DNA from: Desulfurococcales archaeon
GTDB lineage: Archaea > Thermoproteota > Thermoprotei_A > Sulfolobales > Desulfurococcaceae
Direction of reading: 5' to 3'
Assembly: GCA_027064845.1 (NCBI GenBank)
Contig: JAMOPC010000361.1
Coordinates: 1-38,713, forward strand
DNA: 38,713 nt
Positions 26,832 to 35,429 of this stretch are shown here, piece after piece. Position numbers and translations under genes: made by a program. Below the pieces are notes generated by a model. That model did no database searches, had not been told where the DNA came from, and was given only the letters and a program-made list of their open reading frames with translations. Each line of letters opens with the position of its first letter. Positions within the stretch are counted from its first letter, which is position 1.

Positions 26832-28565
26832 CTATGGAGAAAAATTTGGGATAATACTTAGTAGCTTCCACAATCCTATTCCAACTATTGAGATCATGAA
26901 TAAGAATCTATGAGTAGGTTTTAGTTTCCTTAACCCCTCTCCAGCTAATACATTTATTGGCGTATTTAAAAATATCCTATAAGTCAATATATTCCAGGGA
27001 AATATAGCTAGCATATATGAAAGTATTATGCTTAGACCAAATAAGCTCATTATTTTGTCACATATCCCAAATATGCTTAGGAAATAATAGAGTGGATTAT
27101 TTAATGTACCACCAGTATATACTACGAAGAACCAATTAATGCTACTAATAAAAGATCCACTTAATGAGGCATTCTTTATTACATTTTCATTAATGATTGC
27201 TCTATCTATTAGGGCATGCTTGGATAGGAAAAGAATAAACTCAATGATTAGAAATAATGAAAAATACTTTATATGACACCCGATTTCAATACCGCGATAC
27301 TTTTGCTTAAATAACCTTATAATGACATAAATGCTAAATATAATGAAGTATTGTAGCCATGTCCATTCATGTACAAACATGGTAAGAGCATATAATAAGA
27401 TGCCTATCAAAAATTTTTTCGTATCATTATTAGTAATGTAAGGCAACGATATATAAGTTAAAGATATTGCTAATAGATTTGCTTGAAATCCGCCATAAAT
27501 AAATGTAAGAAAGATAGGTGAAAATGGTGTTAATAACAATGCATATTTAGCTGTCTCTTTATTAAACCATTTTGATGCAAGAAAATAAATTGAGTACGAA
27601 TATAGTATTAGCAAAGGTATATTGTGGTAAATGGCAATAATCTTAGGGTCAAGCTTAGTTATGTACCAGACTATGTATAGTATGGCTAAAAATAATGGTC
27701 TGTCACTATGAAGGTAAAATACATTGAAGTTCCCATAAATTAGCTGGTTAAGCCATTTATAATAGTATATCCAGTCAGTATTAATAGGATATTGATTAGG
27801 ATTAATTGACGGAAAATACGGGATCAAAACTACTATAGAACATATTAACAACCCGAGAGCAACAAATAAGGTGTTGTCTTTATATTTTCTAGTGTCTGGC
27901 TTATTAGTTACATTTTCGTTGCTACAAAATGAATAAATATTTTTGAGAAATTTGAAAAGTGATGTTTTTATATTAAAAGGCTTTACTTTACTTATAATTA
28001 TCGAAACTGCTATTATGAAAGCGGTAAATATGAAGATATAATTTAAACCCCAACCAAGATACCATAATACGATATTTGCATAAATAGGGGAATTTATTTT
28101 CATTACAGTGAATCCCAAGATCCTTAATAGTAAATAAATTATTTTCTGAATTTCTAATACTGCGAGCCCGCAAAGAATCGAATACATGAATTCTATTGGA
28201 TTTTTTAAGTAAAGGAAATAAATTAGTATGATAGCGAATAAATACAGTAGTAGTGAAAATACATAGTTATTAATACTTATTGAGTATATAATGCATACCA
28301 ATAAAGGTAAAAGAGTTAAGCTTGTTCTCTGTTTTGTTTTTAATAAAATAATCATGATCGATGAGAACAATAGACATAATAATAATATATGATCGTATAG
28401 CATTGAGCCTGTAAAAGTAAAAATATCCTTACTGTAAACTGTTACTCTACTAGTAGTAAAGGCTATTTCTACTCCGAAGATATAAGCAAGATCCATTAAA
28501 ATAATAATAGTTGCCAATCCGTATACAGAGTATATTAGGTGTTTGATAACTCTGTCGGGATTCAT
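26832..28565 (-). CDS. Polytopic membrane protein, probable GT-C-like glycosyltransferase
   Basis: 577 residues with about 14-16 hydrophobic helices. Around residue 260 an outer loop reads INTDWIYYYKWLNQLIYGN, followed by HSDRPLFLAILY. Acidic residues in this position, followed by the DRPL turn, resemble GT-C enzymes of oligosaccharyltransferase or PMT type. No complete signature could be identified, so a polymerase or lipid-sugar transporter is also possible. ATG start; GGGTGAAAC lies 7-15 bases upstream. It is convergent with the GT2 gene, 14 bases between stops. Confidence 0.5.
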   Translation of the reverse strand: MNPDRVIKHLIYSVYGLATIIILMDLAYIFGVEIAFTTSRVTVYSKDIFTFTGSMLYDHILLLCLLFSSIMIILLKTKQRTSLTLLPLLVCIIYSISINNYVFSLLLYLFAIILIYFLYLKNPIEFMYSILCGLAVLEIQKIIYLLLRILGFTVMKINSPIYANIVLWYLGWGLNYIFIFTAFIIAVSIIISKVKPFNIKTSLFKFLKNIYSFCSNENVTNKPDTRKYKDNTLFVALGLLICSIVVLIPYFPSINPNQYPINTDWIYYYKWLNQLIYGNFNVFYLHSDRPLFLAILYIVWYITKLDPKIIAIYHNIPLLILYSYSIYFLASKWFNKETAKYALLLTPFSPIFLTFIYGGFQANLLAISLTYISLPYITNNDTKKFLIGILLYALTMFVHEWTWLQYFIIFSIYVIIRLFKQKYRGIEIGCHIKYFSLFLIIEFILFLSKHALIDRAIINENVIKNASLSGSFISSINWFFVVYTGGTLNNPLYYFLSIFGICDKIMSLFGLSIILSYMLAIFPWNILTYRIFLNTPINVLAGEGLRKLKPTHRFLFMISIVGIGLWKLLSIIPNFSP

Positions 28566-28721
28566 TTATAATGTTTCACCCTCTTTCCTCTTATCATCCC
28601 TCTTATCATCTTGGAAATTTAATAAAGATAATAATTGTATTGCAATAACATTTTAATACTTAACCTCCAGAATATAATATATGATTAAATCATTTATTAG
28701 TAAAGAGAATGGGTGTGAAAT

Positions 28722-29480
28722 ATGGAAAACATGCGAGACAATATCGCAATTATTATGTTATTAGCTGTAGCTGGTGCCATGATTGGAATTACTTATGCCT
28801 TACCTTCTTCGAATATCTCGCTTCCCGTGTTTGATGTAAATGACCAATATTATTACTACTATGGGACAACGACTTCAATACCTACAACTACAACCACTAC
28901 AACAACTACACCCTCGATAACTACAACGACGAGGACCGTTACAACAACAGAAACCGTTACAATAACAAAGACACAAACAACAACAGTAACTGAAACGACA
29001 ACTGAAACAACCACTAAGACAACAACTGCTACAACTACTGCTACCTCGACCGTGACAGAGACAGAAACAACTACTTTGACCACTACGAAAACAGAGACAG
29101 CAACGGAGACACAAACAATAACAGAAACATCGACAGTGACTAAGCCAACTACAGTAACGGCCACACACACAGTCACGGAAACAACCACAAAACCTATAAC
29201 AACTACTAAGACTGAAACAACTACTGAAACAACAACATATAAGACTACAAAAATCAAGCCCGTAACTAAGACTATTACCTATACAACGACATTGGAAAAA
29301 CCAATTGAAAAAACAACTACAGTTACAGAGACAGCAAAAGAAACAGTAACAACTACTAAGACTGAAACAATTACTAAAGAGAAAACTGAGACTAATTGGC
29401 CAGCAACGGTAGGTGTCGGTATCTTAGGATTAGTGATAGGGTTATTATTAATGTACTTTATGTTGAAAAGAAGGATGTGA
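28722..29480 (+). CDS. Thr-rich mucin-like surface protein with C-terminal anchor
   Basis: 252 residues: signal peptide (about 8-27), a YYYYY patch, then a low-complexity stretch from about 48 to 225 made almost entirely of Thr with Glu, Lys, Ile, Val and Ala (repeats such as TTTTET and TKTETTTET). WPATVGVGILGLVIGLLLMY then forms a membrane helix with a KRRM end. The Thr tract would be an extended stalk carrying dense O-linked glycans. It lies between glycosyltransferase genes, which suggests it is a target of that cluster. GGTGTGAA precedes the ATG. Val-rich frames on the other strand are only shadows of the Thr codons. No homologous family can be named because low complexity hides ancestry. 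Confidence 0.8.
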   Translation: MENMRDNIAIIMLLAVAGAMIGITYALPSSNISLPVFDVNDQYYYYYGTTTSIPTTTTTTTTTPSITTTTRTVTTTETVTITKTQTTTVTETTTETTTKTTTATTTATSTVTETETTTLTTTKTETATETQTITETSTVTKPTTVTATHTVTETTTKPITTTKTETTTETTTYKTTKIKPVTKTITYTTTLEKPIEKTTTVTETAKETVTTTKTETITKEKTETNWPATVGVGILGLVIGLLLMYFMLKRRM

Positions 29481-29581
29481 AACAAGCGGAAAATAAGATC
29501 TTTCATATAATTTATACCATATTTCTCTCAATATTTCTCTAACTTATTCATTGTAAGATAGTTCATTAAGGAACGAGAAAA

Positions 29582-29607
29582 GATTAAAAATTTAAAAATT
29601 TTTAATC
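29582..29607. terminator. 26-base palindrome between convergent genes, overlapping a stop codon
   Basis: A perfect 12+12 inverted repeat with a two-base loop. The left arm is GATTAAAAATTT and the right arm is AAATTTTTAATC. It reads as T-rich ends in both directions, fitting a two-way terminator for the mucin-like gene (plus) and the GT4 gene (minus). The minus-strand stop TAA at 29594-29592 lies inside the palindrome. Confidence 0.5.
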
Positions 29608-30728
29608 AGTGATAGGAACTCAGATGCAGTTTTTTCCCATGAAAATTGTTTAGCGTATTCGTAAGCATTTCTCCCTAAATATTTTCTCTTTTCTTCATTT
29701 TGAAGTAGATATAGTATACTATTGGCTAGTGTTTCAGCCTTTCTTGTTTTAACTAAAATACCCGTTTTCATATCTTGTATTGCATCTTTCAGTCCCGGAG
29801 CATAACAGGCTATTGTTGGCGTCATACAAGCTGCAGCTTCTAATATTGTCTGTCCCCAACCTTCTCTTATCGAAGGATAAACTAATAATTTAGACCTAGC
29901 AAGTATTCTCTTCTTTTCATGATCTGATATATTGATCTTAAATACAACTTTTTTTAAACCCAACTTTTCAGATAATCTAACTAATTGTTTAAGATATTTT
30001 GGATCAGGCCTTCCAGCAATAATAAGTTTAACACCCTTTTCCTCTTTCTCAACAAAATACCACGCCCTGAGTAAAAGATCTATGTTTTTGTATCGAGTTA
30101 TCCTACCTACATACGCGACTGCATCTTCTTTTATCTTAGAGTATTTTATACAGTCATTATAGAAATCCCAATTCAATCCATTATAGATAATTCTTATTAT
30201 ATCCTCACTATAGCCTAGGTTTATTAAATCATCTCTGGTACTTGGAGAAACTGTAACTATATATTTTATTTTTCCTTTTTTACTTGCATGAATATACATT
30301 CTGTGATATAGTTTTTCAAAAGCCCATCCAATAGGTTCTACTAATTTGTTAAAACTATATCTCCAGCAATCTTTGCATAATTGGTGTATAATCATTATAA
30401 TTGGTTCTTGTGAATAAAGTGGTGTAAAGAATGGAATGGTATTAACTTCGTCTATGACAATATCTGGTTTCCAATAATTGTTTTTAACCATATTGTATAC
30501 TTTTTTCGCCTTTAAGTATATAGTGAATCTTTCACCATATCTTAATACTAGATATCCATCTATAATTTCTTTTCGCGAGAGCTCGTTTGTTCTAGATGTT
30601 GCCAAGATTATTTCATGTCCTTGTTTTGCCAGTCTTCTTGCTATTTCATGAGTATATATCTCTGCTCCACCTGCTAATGGGTTTTTTATGCATCGCCAAT
30701 TGTACCATAGAATTCTTAGTGTCTCCAT
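29592..30728 (-). CDS. GT4-family glycosyltransferase (GT-B fold)
   Basis: 378 residues. The N-terminal half shows NPLAGGAEIYTHEIARRLAK (acceptor-domain glycine loop with GGAE), typical of GT4 enzymes. The C-terminal half shows AYVGRITRYKNIDLLLRA, LIIAGRP, VYPSIREGWGQTILEAAACMTP (the E-x7-E donor site: Glu in REGWG and in LEAAA), and GLKDAIQDMKTGILV. The length is normal. It transfers a nucleotide-sugar residue to a lipid carrier or glycan in the cytoplasm. It lies 18 bases after the GT2 gene in the same operon. Confidence 0.9.
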   Translation of the reverse strand: METLRILWYNWRCIKNPLAGGAEIYTHEIARRLAKQGHEIILATSRTNELSRKEIIDGYLVLRYGERFTIYLKAKKVYNMVKNNYWKPDIVIDEVNTIPFFTPLYSQEPIIMIIHQLCKDCWRYSFNKLVEPIGWAFEKLYHRMYIHASKKGKIKYIVTVSPSTRDDLINLGYSEDIIRIIYNGLNWDFYNDCIKYSKIKEDAVAYVGRITRYKNIDLLLRAWYFVEKEEKGVKLIIAGRPDPKYLKQLVRLSEKLGLKKVVFKINISDHEKKRILARSKLLVYPSIREGWGQTILEAAACMTPTIACYAPGLKDAIQDMKTGILVKTRKAETLANSILYLLQNEEKRKYLGRNAYEYAKQFSWEKTASEFLSLIKNF

Positions 30729-30746
30729 ACTTATCAGCCAAAGGGA

Positions 30747-31481
30747 TTATTTTTGGCCATTAAGTATTTTTTGATAATACTTTATAATTCTATATCTATA
30801 AGTTATTGCAAGCAAGTCGATCATCATTCTTATGATTTCTTTTATCTTAAATCTGGACGTAAGTTTAATTTTCCATAATGCTGGAACTTCTACTATTTTA
30901 TATTTTTTCAAAGACGCTAAAACAAGTAATTCTATATCAAAAGCATACCGCTTAATGGTCATGGCCTTTGATATTTCGTCAAGTACATATCGTTTAAATG
31001 CTTTAGCTCCTGTTTGTGTATCGTTCATGTTTAAACCTAAGAAGATCTTAGCCATATAATAGAAGGATTTACTTAGAAATCTCCTTGTAGGTGATGCTAT
31101 TGTTTTTGAATCTGGATGCCATTTTGAAGTTATTACGATATCCACATCATTATTCTTAAGCATATTTACTAATAGTATGATTTGCCGGGGATCAATATCT
31201 AGGTCTCCATCGAAGAATACTATGATATCACCACAACTCCTTCTATAACCGTATAGGAGAGCGAATCCCTTCCCCATATTTTTAGGGAGTCTAAATATTT
31301 TAATGTGCTTATAGCTACTGAATTTACTTGCGTATACATAAGTATCATCATGACTTCCATCATCAACAACAATTATTTCATAATCGTTATAATGTTTCTT
31401 CATAACCTTATCCACAATATTGATCGAATACATAATGTGTTTAGACAACATATATGCTGGCATCACTACAGATACCTTCAT
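30747..31481 (-). CDS. GT2-family dolichyl-phosphate sugar synthase (DPM1/DPG-like)
   Basis: 244 residues. VSVVMPAYMLSKHI, IIVVDDGSHDDT and FFDGDLDIDP give the nucleotide and DxD metal sites, and DTQTGAKAFKR matches the conserved QTG-x-K region of dolichol-phosphate mannose/glucose synthases. There is no extra C-terminal membrane domain; the basic end could associate with the membrane. It would make the lipid-phosphate sugar donor used by outer-face GT-C enzymes such as the PMT protein and the AftD-like protein. It is first in a two-gene operon with the GT4 enzyme. Confidence 0.85.
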   Translation of the reverse strand: MKVSVVMPAYMLSKHIMYSINIVDKVMKKHYNDYEIIVVDDGSHDDTYVYASKFSSYKHIKIFRLPKNMGKGFALLYGYRRSCGDIIVFFDGDLDIDPRQIILLVNMLKNNDVDIVITSKWHPDSKTIASPTRRFLSKSFYYMAKIFLGLNMNDTQTGAKAFKRYVLDEISKAMTIKRYAFDIELLVLASLKKYKIVEVPALWKIKLTSRFKIKEIIRMMIDLLAITYRYRIIKYYQKILNGQK

Positions 31482-31962
31482 ATTGTCTCATCCGTAGCTT
31501 TTCTGAATTGAATGTTCCTTCTTCATAATCATAATAGTTTAATAAACATATGATTAAAAATTATTTCTATGCACGCCATCTTATAATCTACTTAATTTAT
31601 TTCAAAGAGAATGAAGAGTACAAGCATTGTTTATAAAGAACTGATCTTAGCCACAATTATGAATATTGGTTCCTTATAATCTACAAACTTTTTGATTATC
31701 TGTAAAGAATTGTGAGTTGTTTTTGTTCATTATTAACACTACTAAAAGTATAGTTGGATTCATTATTCTGAACCGCACTATATAATGTTTTTAGTCTTAT
31801 ATTTTCAGTTTGTGTTAATAATAATTTAGTGATGTAGGAGCATTGACGATTTTAAATGGATAGATGTGAGAATATGATAATATTCTTGTTTCATAATATT
31901 AAATTCAAATACTGTTCTATCTGGAATAGTTTAATTATATATTGGTTTGATATAAAAAATTG
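31482..31962. other. 480-base gene-poor spacer with an 11-base inverted repeat
   Basis: No convincing gene on either strand. An 11-base inverted repeat, ATTATTAACAC at 31729-31739 and GTGTTAATAAT at 31814-31824, encloses 74 bases. The string CTTATAATCTAC occurs twice (from about 31580 and 31673). It must also hold the promoter of the dolichyl-phosphate sugar synthase gene and the 3' end of the gene on the right, but AT-richness prevents choosing a box. Confidence 0.4.
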
Positions 31963-33681
31963 TTATTGTTTTTTGTGTGTTTTTGTTAGTATTGTTATTG
32001 TTGTTGTTAGGACTATTGTTGTTAGTGTTGCTATGATTATTGTTAGTGTGTCTGTGTCTGTGTGTTCTGGTGTGTTTGGTACGGTTATTTCTCCTCCTAC
32101 TTTCATGGGTTGTCCGGATAGGACGAATACTGCTTCATCTCCTGCTAGGTATTCATCCATTGTTATGTTTGCATAAACAATTTTATGATCTTTATCAATC
32201 CATGTATTACTACACCTCATATATTCTCCAGCACTAGCATTATAGTAGTAAATACCAAGACTATCCTCAGAGACACCAAGTGCTTCTAGATCATAACCAC
32301 TATAATTAACAGCTATCGTTATAGGCCAAACAACATTATTGGTATTATCAATATACAATGCATAATAATAACCTATACCATCAATCGATGCATTACCAGT
32401 AGGCTCATCATCATATGTAGCTATTGCTGTATATACATAGTCTGTGTCATTTATAGTAATAATAGAATTACCAATGACTATATTCATAAGACCCGGGCCC
32501 CATCCAACGCTTCTATAATCCACTACATATGCTACATAACCACCCTTACCAACAGTATAAATAATTCTTGTGGACCAAGGCCACACACCGTATGGAGCAT
32601 ATATGCGATATAAGTGGTCTCTTATGTGGAACCAATAATGTGGATCTATTATTGTTATGTTTTTACCGGCTAATCCATCCTCAATGCCTATGAGTGATAA
32701 GTTTAATGCGGCTTCAACATTCTTTGTATTGTAAAATGTTATATTATAGTAAACAGTATTATTATTATACCAATTCCAACTGCCTGACGACATATTATGT
32801 ATCCCGACGCTCCAAGGAGTCATGTATATTTCGTAGTCTATTGTTCCATCATTATCTATATCCACTCTGAAACTCAATTCATGCCAGTAGTCTAGTCCGT
32901 TGTATTTTGTTGTATTTATTTCTTCTGCTAGATCGAATCTTACGAATAAATGTTTATTATCTGTTGCTATGTAGATAGCTGTGAGGTTGAATTCTTGATA
33001 CGGATTAAGTATTCCATCATCACCATCCACTGCCAACAAGGCATTATCTGGCCAATCACTTGGCTCTCCATCAACAACTATATCCGCATAAGGCACCGTA
33101 TAATTGGGGAAGTAATTGTCAATAGGGTAATCATCACCATAAGTGTTACCTTCGATACCTTGTATCATTATAGTAGATCCACTAGTTATGTTTAACTTAT
33201 CTAATGGAATCATCAGAGTCATAGAATAATCGTCTCCTATAACCCATTCGCCACGCCATTCATAACCTAACCAGGTTCCATTACTAGCATAATAATTAAT
33301 CCATAGATCTGTCCAATTACCCCACTCATAACGTCTGTACCATGAGCCAATAGAAACCTCGTAGCCATCACAAGGAGTTCCTGCGCCCGATCCTGTTTTT
33401 CTATTATTATCCAGATCTAGGCGGAAGCCTAAATACCTACCAATATCATATGACACCGGAGTTCCTGAAGGGAATGGCTTGTTCCATATAGCTTTAATAA
33501 TTAGGTGCGTGCCATTGTCAGTTACTGTTACATTGTCTAGATCTATATATGTTCCAGTCTCTATTCTATCATATGCTATCACAGGATTAGATATATTCGT
33601 ATCAGTAATTACCACCATCGCCACAGTATTAAGTAATAATAATAATGATACAAGAACTGGAAAGAGATGCTTCCTCACCAT
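31963..33681 (-). CDS. Surface protein with two CBM9/DOMON-like domains and VGGE tail
   Basis: 572 residues. Signal peptide (about 1-25). Domain 1 (about 35-200) contains RLDLDNNRKTG and GYEVSIG. Domain 2 (about 205-380) begins IVVDGEPSDWP and contains YIATDNKHLFVRFD and VDIDNDGTIDYEI. These are hallmark strands and metal-site turns of carbohydrate-binding module 9 and DOMON-like beta-sandwiches. A further beta domain precedes YYYNASAGEYMRCSNTW, which resembles the YWWDGSTW domain of the subtilase in this window. The end is VGGEITVPNTPEHTDT, a Thr/Ile-rich membrane helix and THKKQ. It is likely a sugar- or haem-binding surface protein; many sequons suggest glycosylation. ATG start. It stands alone with AT-rich flanks. 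Confidence 0.7.
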   Translation of the reverse strand: MVRKHLFPVLVSLLLLLNTVAMVVITDTNISNPVIAYDRIETGTYIDLDNVTVTDNGTHLIIKAIWNKPFPSGTPVSYDIGRYLGFRLDLDNNRKTGSGAGTPCDGYEVSIGSWYRRYEWGNWTDLWINYYASNGTWLGYEWRGEWVIGDDYSMTLMIPLDKLNITSGSTIMIQGIEGNTYGDDYPIDNYFPNYTVPYADIVVDGEPSDWPDNALLAVDGDDGILNPYQEFNLTAIYIATDNKHLFVRFDLAEEINTTKYNGLDYWHELSFRVDIDNDGTIDYEIYMTPWSVGIHNMSSGSWNWYNNNTVYYNITFYNTKNVEAALNLSLIGIEDGLAGKNITIIDPHYWFHIRDHLYRIYAPYGVWPWSTRIIYTVGKGGYVAYVVDYRSVGWGPGLMNIVIGNSIITINDTDYVYTAIATYDDEPTGNASIDGIGYYYALYIDNTNNVVWPITIAVNYSGYDLEALGVSEDSLGIYYYNASAGEYMRCSNTWIDKDHKIVYANITMDEYLAGDEAVFVLSGQPMKVGGEITVPNTPEHTDTDTLTIIIATLTTIVLTTTITILTKTHKKQ

Positions 33682-33829
33682 ATCATCCTACACCCTCAAT
33701 CAATTAACCTGGCTAATTCAAAATTAGAATTTATATATGTGATATAATATAAGTTTATATCTATGCCTAGGTGTTTTATTCACACTTCTTCACCTCAATG
33801 CTAGCTAAACCAGGATATTATGAGCAATA

Positions 33830-34036
33830 TAAGGGAACTTGGACCAAACCAGTTCCGCGTGGTTGCCCGTGCTTTATCTTTTGGTGACTATGGGTATTTT
33901 AGTATCTTGCACGGGGCTTCTCCCTCAGCCACTTCATGTGGTTCGGTGGTTCATCGAGGGGCTACATTGACCGCCACCACTTGGGCGGTCTTACGGGTTG
34001 TGGGGGGATGCCGTCATCGGCAAGAGCCTGATGGCT
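33830..34036 (-). ncRNA. GC-rich structured RNA candidate, possibly solo TnpB omega-RNA-like end
   Basis: An island far richer in G and C than its AT-rich flanks, lacking a believable protein, made of consecutive hairpins: 33834-33856 (GGAACT/AGTTCC), 33866-33872 with 33909-33915 (CCCGTGC/GCACGGG), 33922-33926 with 33956-33960 plus an inner CCAC/GTGG, 33969-33975 with 33984-33990 (GACCGCC/GGCGGTC), and 34013-34021 with 34026-34035 (nine pairs, one bulge, AAGA loop). On the minus strand GAGGGAGAAGCCCCGTGC followed by the CCCGTGC/GCACGGG stem resembles the 3' end of archaeal IS605/TnpB elements, but no TnpB gene is adjacent. Strand is inferred from this likeness and from TATATTTATG at about 34114-34105. 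It does not show RNase P or SRP RNA core motifs. Confidence 0.5.
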
Positions 34037-34222
34037 TCATTATCCAAACCTCATAACATCATCTTTGTTTACCCCCATTATTTGTTCTCATAGAAAAGAA
34101 ACATAAATATAGAGACCCCGAAATTCCCAAAACACCCCAAGTACCCAAACAAGCGAATAGTCTACTAGCGTTAAAACAAGTATAGTTGTGTGGAGATCGT
34201 TTTGAAACCATGGATTTTGTGA

Positions 34223-35260
34223 TTAAGTTTTTTGTCCTTTGATAACTATTATTGTGTCTTGTTTTTCTGGTTTTGTTTCTGGGCTTGGTGTTATAGTATA
34301 TGTTTTGTCGGGTTTTATTATGGCTATTATCTTGTAGTTATGTTTTTTGTCTTTTTGGTTTAGTTCTTCTTCGATTTCTCTTATTGTTTTCCCATGGTGT
34401 TTTTCTGTTATCTTTATTTCTACAAGGTCTCCTTTTCCTCGGGCTGATATTATGTCTGTTAGTATTGTTAGTACTCCTGGTTCGAAGAGTGCTGATGCTA
34501 TTGTTCTTCCAAGTATTCTTGTTGAGACTACGTGTTTGGCTCCTGCTTCTCTTAGTAGTTGTTCTGTCTTGGCGTGTTTTACTACTGCGTGTATTTCTGC
34601 TTCTTTGTTTATGGAGCGTATTAGTAGTGTTAGGTATAGTGCTTTGCTGTCATCGCTGAGGCAGAGGAATATGTGTTTTGCTTTCTCGACACCTGCTTTC
34701 CTTAATACATCTTCTGATCCAGGGTCTCCTACTACATAGTCTATGTCTAGTGCTTTTCTTGGTTGTTGTGGTGTTACGAATCCAATGTTTTCCAAATAGT
34801 TGTTTAGTCTGAGTTCATCTATGAGTTCATAGCATGTGTCTGTGTCTCCTATGACTAGTATCTCCTTGTTTTTCAGAGGTGCCATTCCTAGACTCCTCCT
34901 AATACTAAGTGATAAGAACCAATCAGCTATAACTGATATGGTTAGAGTATATGCTATGATACCCATTATTGCGGCGAATCCTGCGACGATCCACCCCAGT
35001 CCTCTTATAGGTGTAACGTCTCCGTATCCTATTGTTGCCATCGTTATGAGACTCCAGTATAGAGCTGTATAGATATCAACATCTTCTCTTCCAGCAACTA
35101 TGTGTTCGCTATAATAGAATAGTAAAGCATTAACAATCCACATCGAGACAAAGAATAATACTACATAAAAGGCTTTCTTCCTCGTAATTCTTCTCCAAAT
35201 ACTTCTCCGTAGTAATCTATAAATTATATGTATCGGCAACCAGTGATCCCCTTTCCCCAC
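34223..35260 (-). CDS. RCK-domain potassium channel (MthK-like)
   Basis: 345 residues. Two membrane helices (about 29-50 and 88-113) flank a pore helix and the selectivity filter TIGYGD (76-81), diagnostic of K+ channels. A cytoplasmic RCK/TrkA-N Rossmann domain (about 132-250) starts EILVIGDTDTCYEL, and a TrkA-C-like domain follows (about 255-340). The glycine-rich nucleotide loop is degenerate (G-D-T-D-T-C instead of GxGxxG), so the ligand may not be NAD; Ca2+ or a nucleotide is possible. It probably gates K+ flux in response to a cytoplasmic signal. GTG start with no strong ribosome binding site. Confidence 0.9.
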   Translation of the reverse strand: MGKGDHWLPIHIIYRLLRRSIWRRITRKKAFYVVLFFVSMWIVNALLFYYSEHIVAGREDVDIYTALYWSLITMATIGYGDVTPIRGLGWIVAGFAAIMGIIAYTLTISVIADWFLSLSIRRSLGMAPLKNKEILVIGDTDTCYELIDELRLNNYLENIGFVTPQQPRKALDIDYVVGDPGSEDVLRKAGVEKAKHIFLCLSDDSKALYLTLLIRSINKEAEIHAVVKHAKTEQLLREAGAKHVVSTRILGRTIASALFEPGVLTILTDIISARGKGDLVEIKITEKHHGKTIREIEEELNQKDKKHNYKIIAIIKPDKTYTITPSPETKPEKQDTIIVIKGQKT

Positions 35261-35429
35261 ACACTCTACGTCTCCATCATATCTCTAAGTGATTAGTGAA
35301 GAGAATTTACTCTATAGATAATAACATAATGAATACTATAAAATAATATTTAAGTTCTCTGGATCAAGTTTAATAACCAGTAACGCCTAAGGATCAAATG
35401 AATAAATAATTACGTGGTGGGGGATCGCT

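Noticed and set aside
28859..29257. Val-rich and Cys-rich minus-strand frames opposite the Thr-rich gene
   Set aside because: They are complements of Thr codons (ACN gives NGT, Val, Cys or Ser), so they are shadows of the low-complexity tract with no start signals.
31856..32176. A 106-codon plus-strand frame opposite the C-terminus of the CBM9-like protein
   Set aside because: Val/Ser-rich shadow of the Thr/Ile-rich membrane tail encoded on the minus strand, where signal peptide, domains and VGGE tail all agree.
33830..34036. RNase P RNA or SRP RNA
   Set aside because: Neither strand shows the RNase P core (GAGGAAAGUCC with ACAGAAA) or the SRP helix 8 GGAAGG/AGCAGCC signature, and the length is too short for both.
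33820..34056. A 78-codon plus-strand reading frame starting MSNIRELGPNQF
   Set aside because: It lies across the consecutive hairpins of the GC-rich island, has no ribosome binding site of the local GGTG type, and its protein has no recognisable composition or fold. The RNA reading explains the sequence better.
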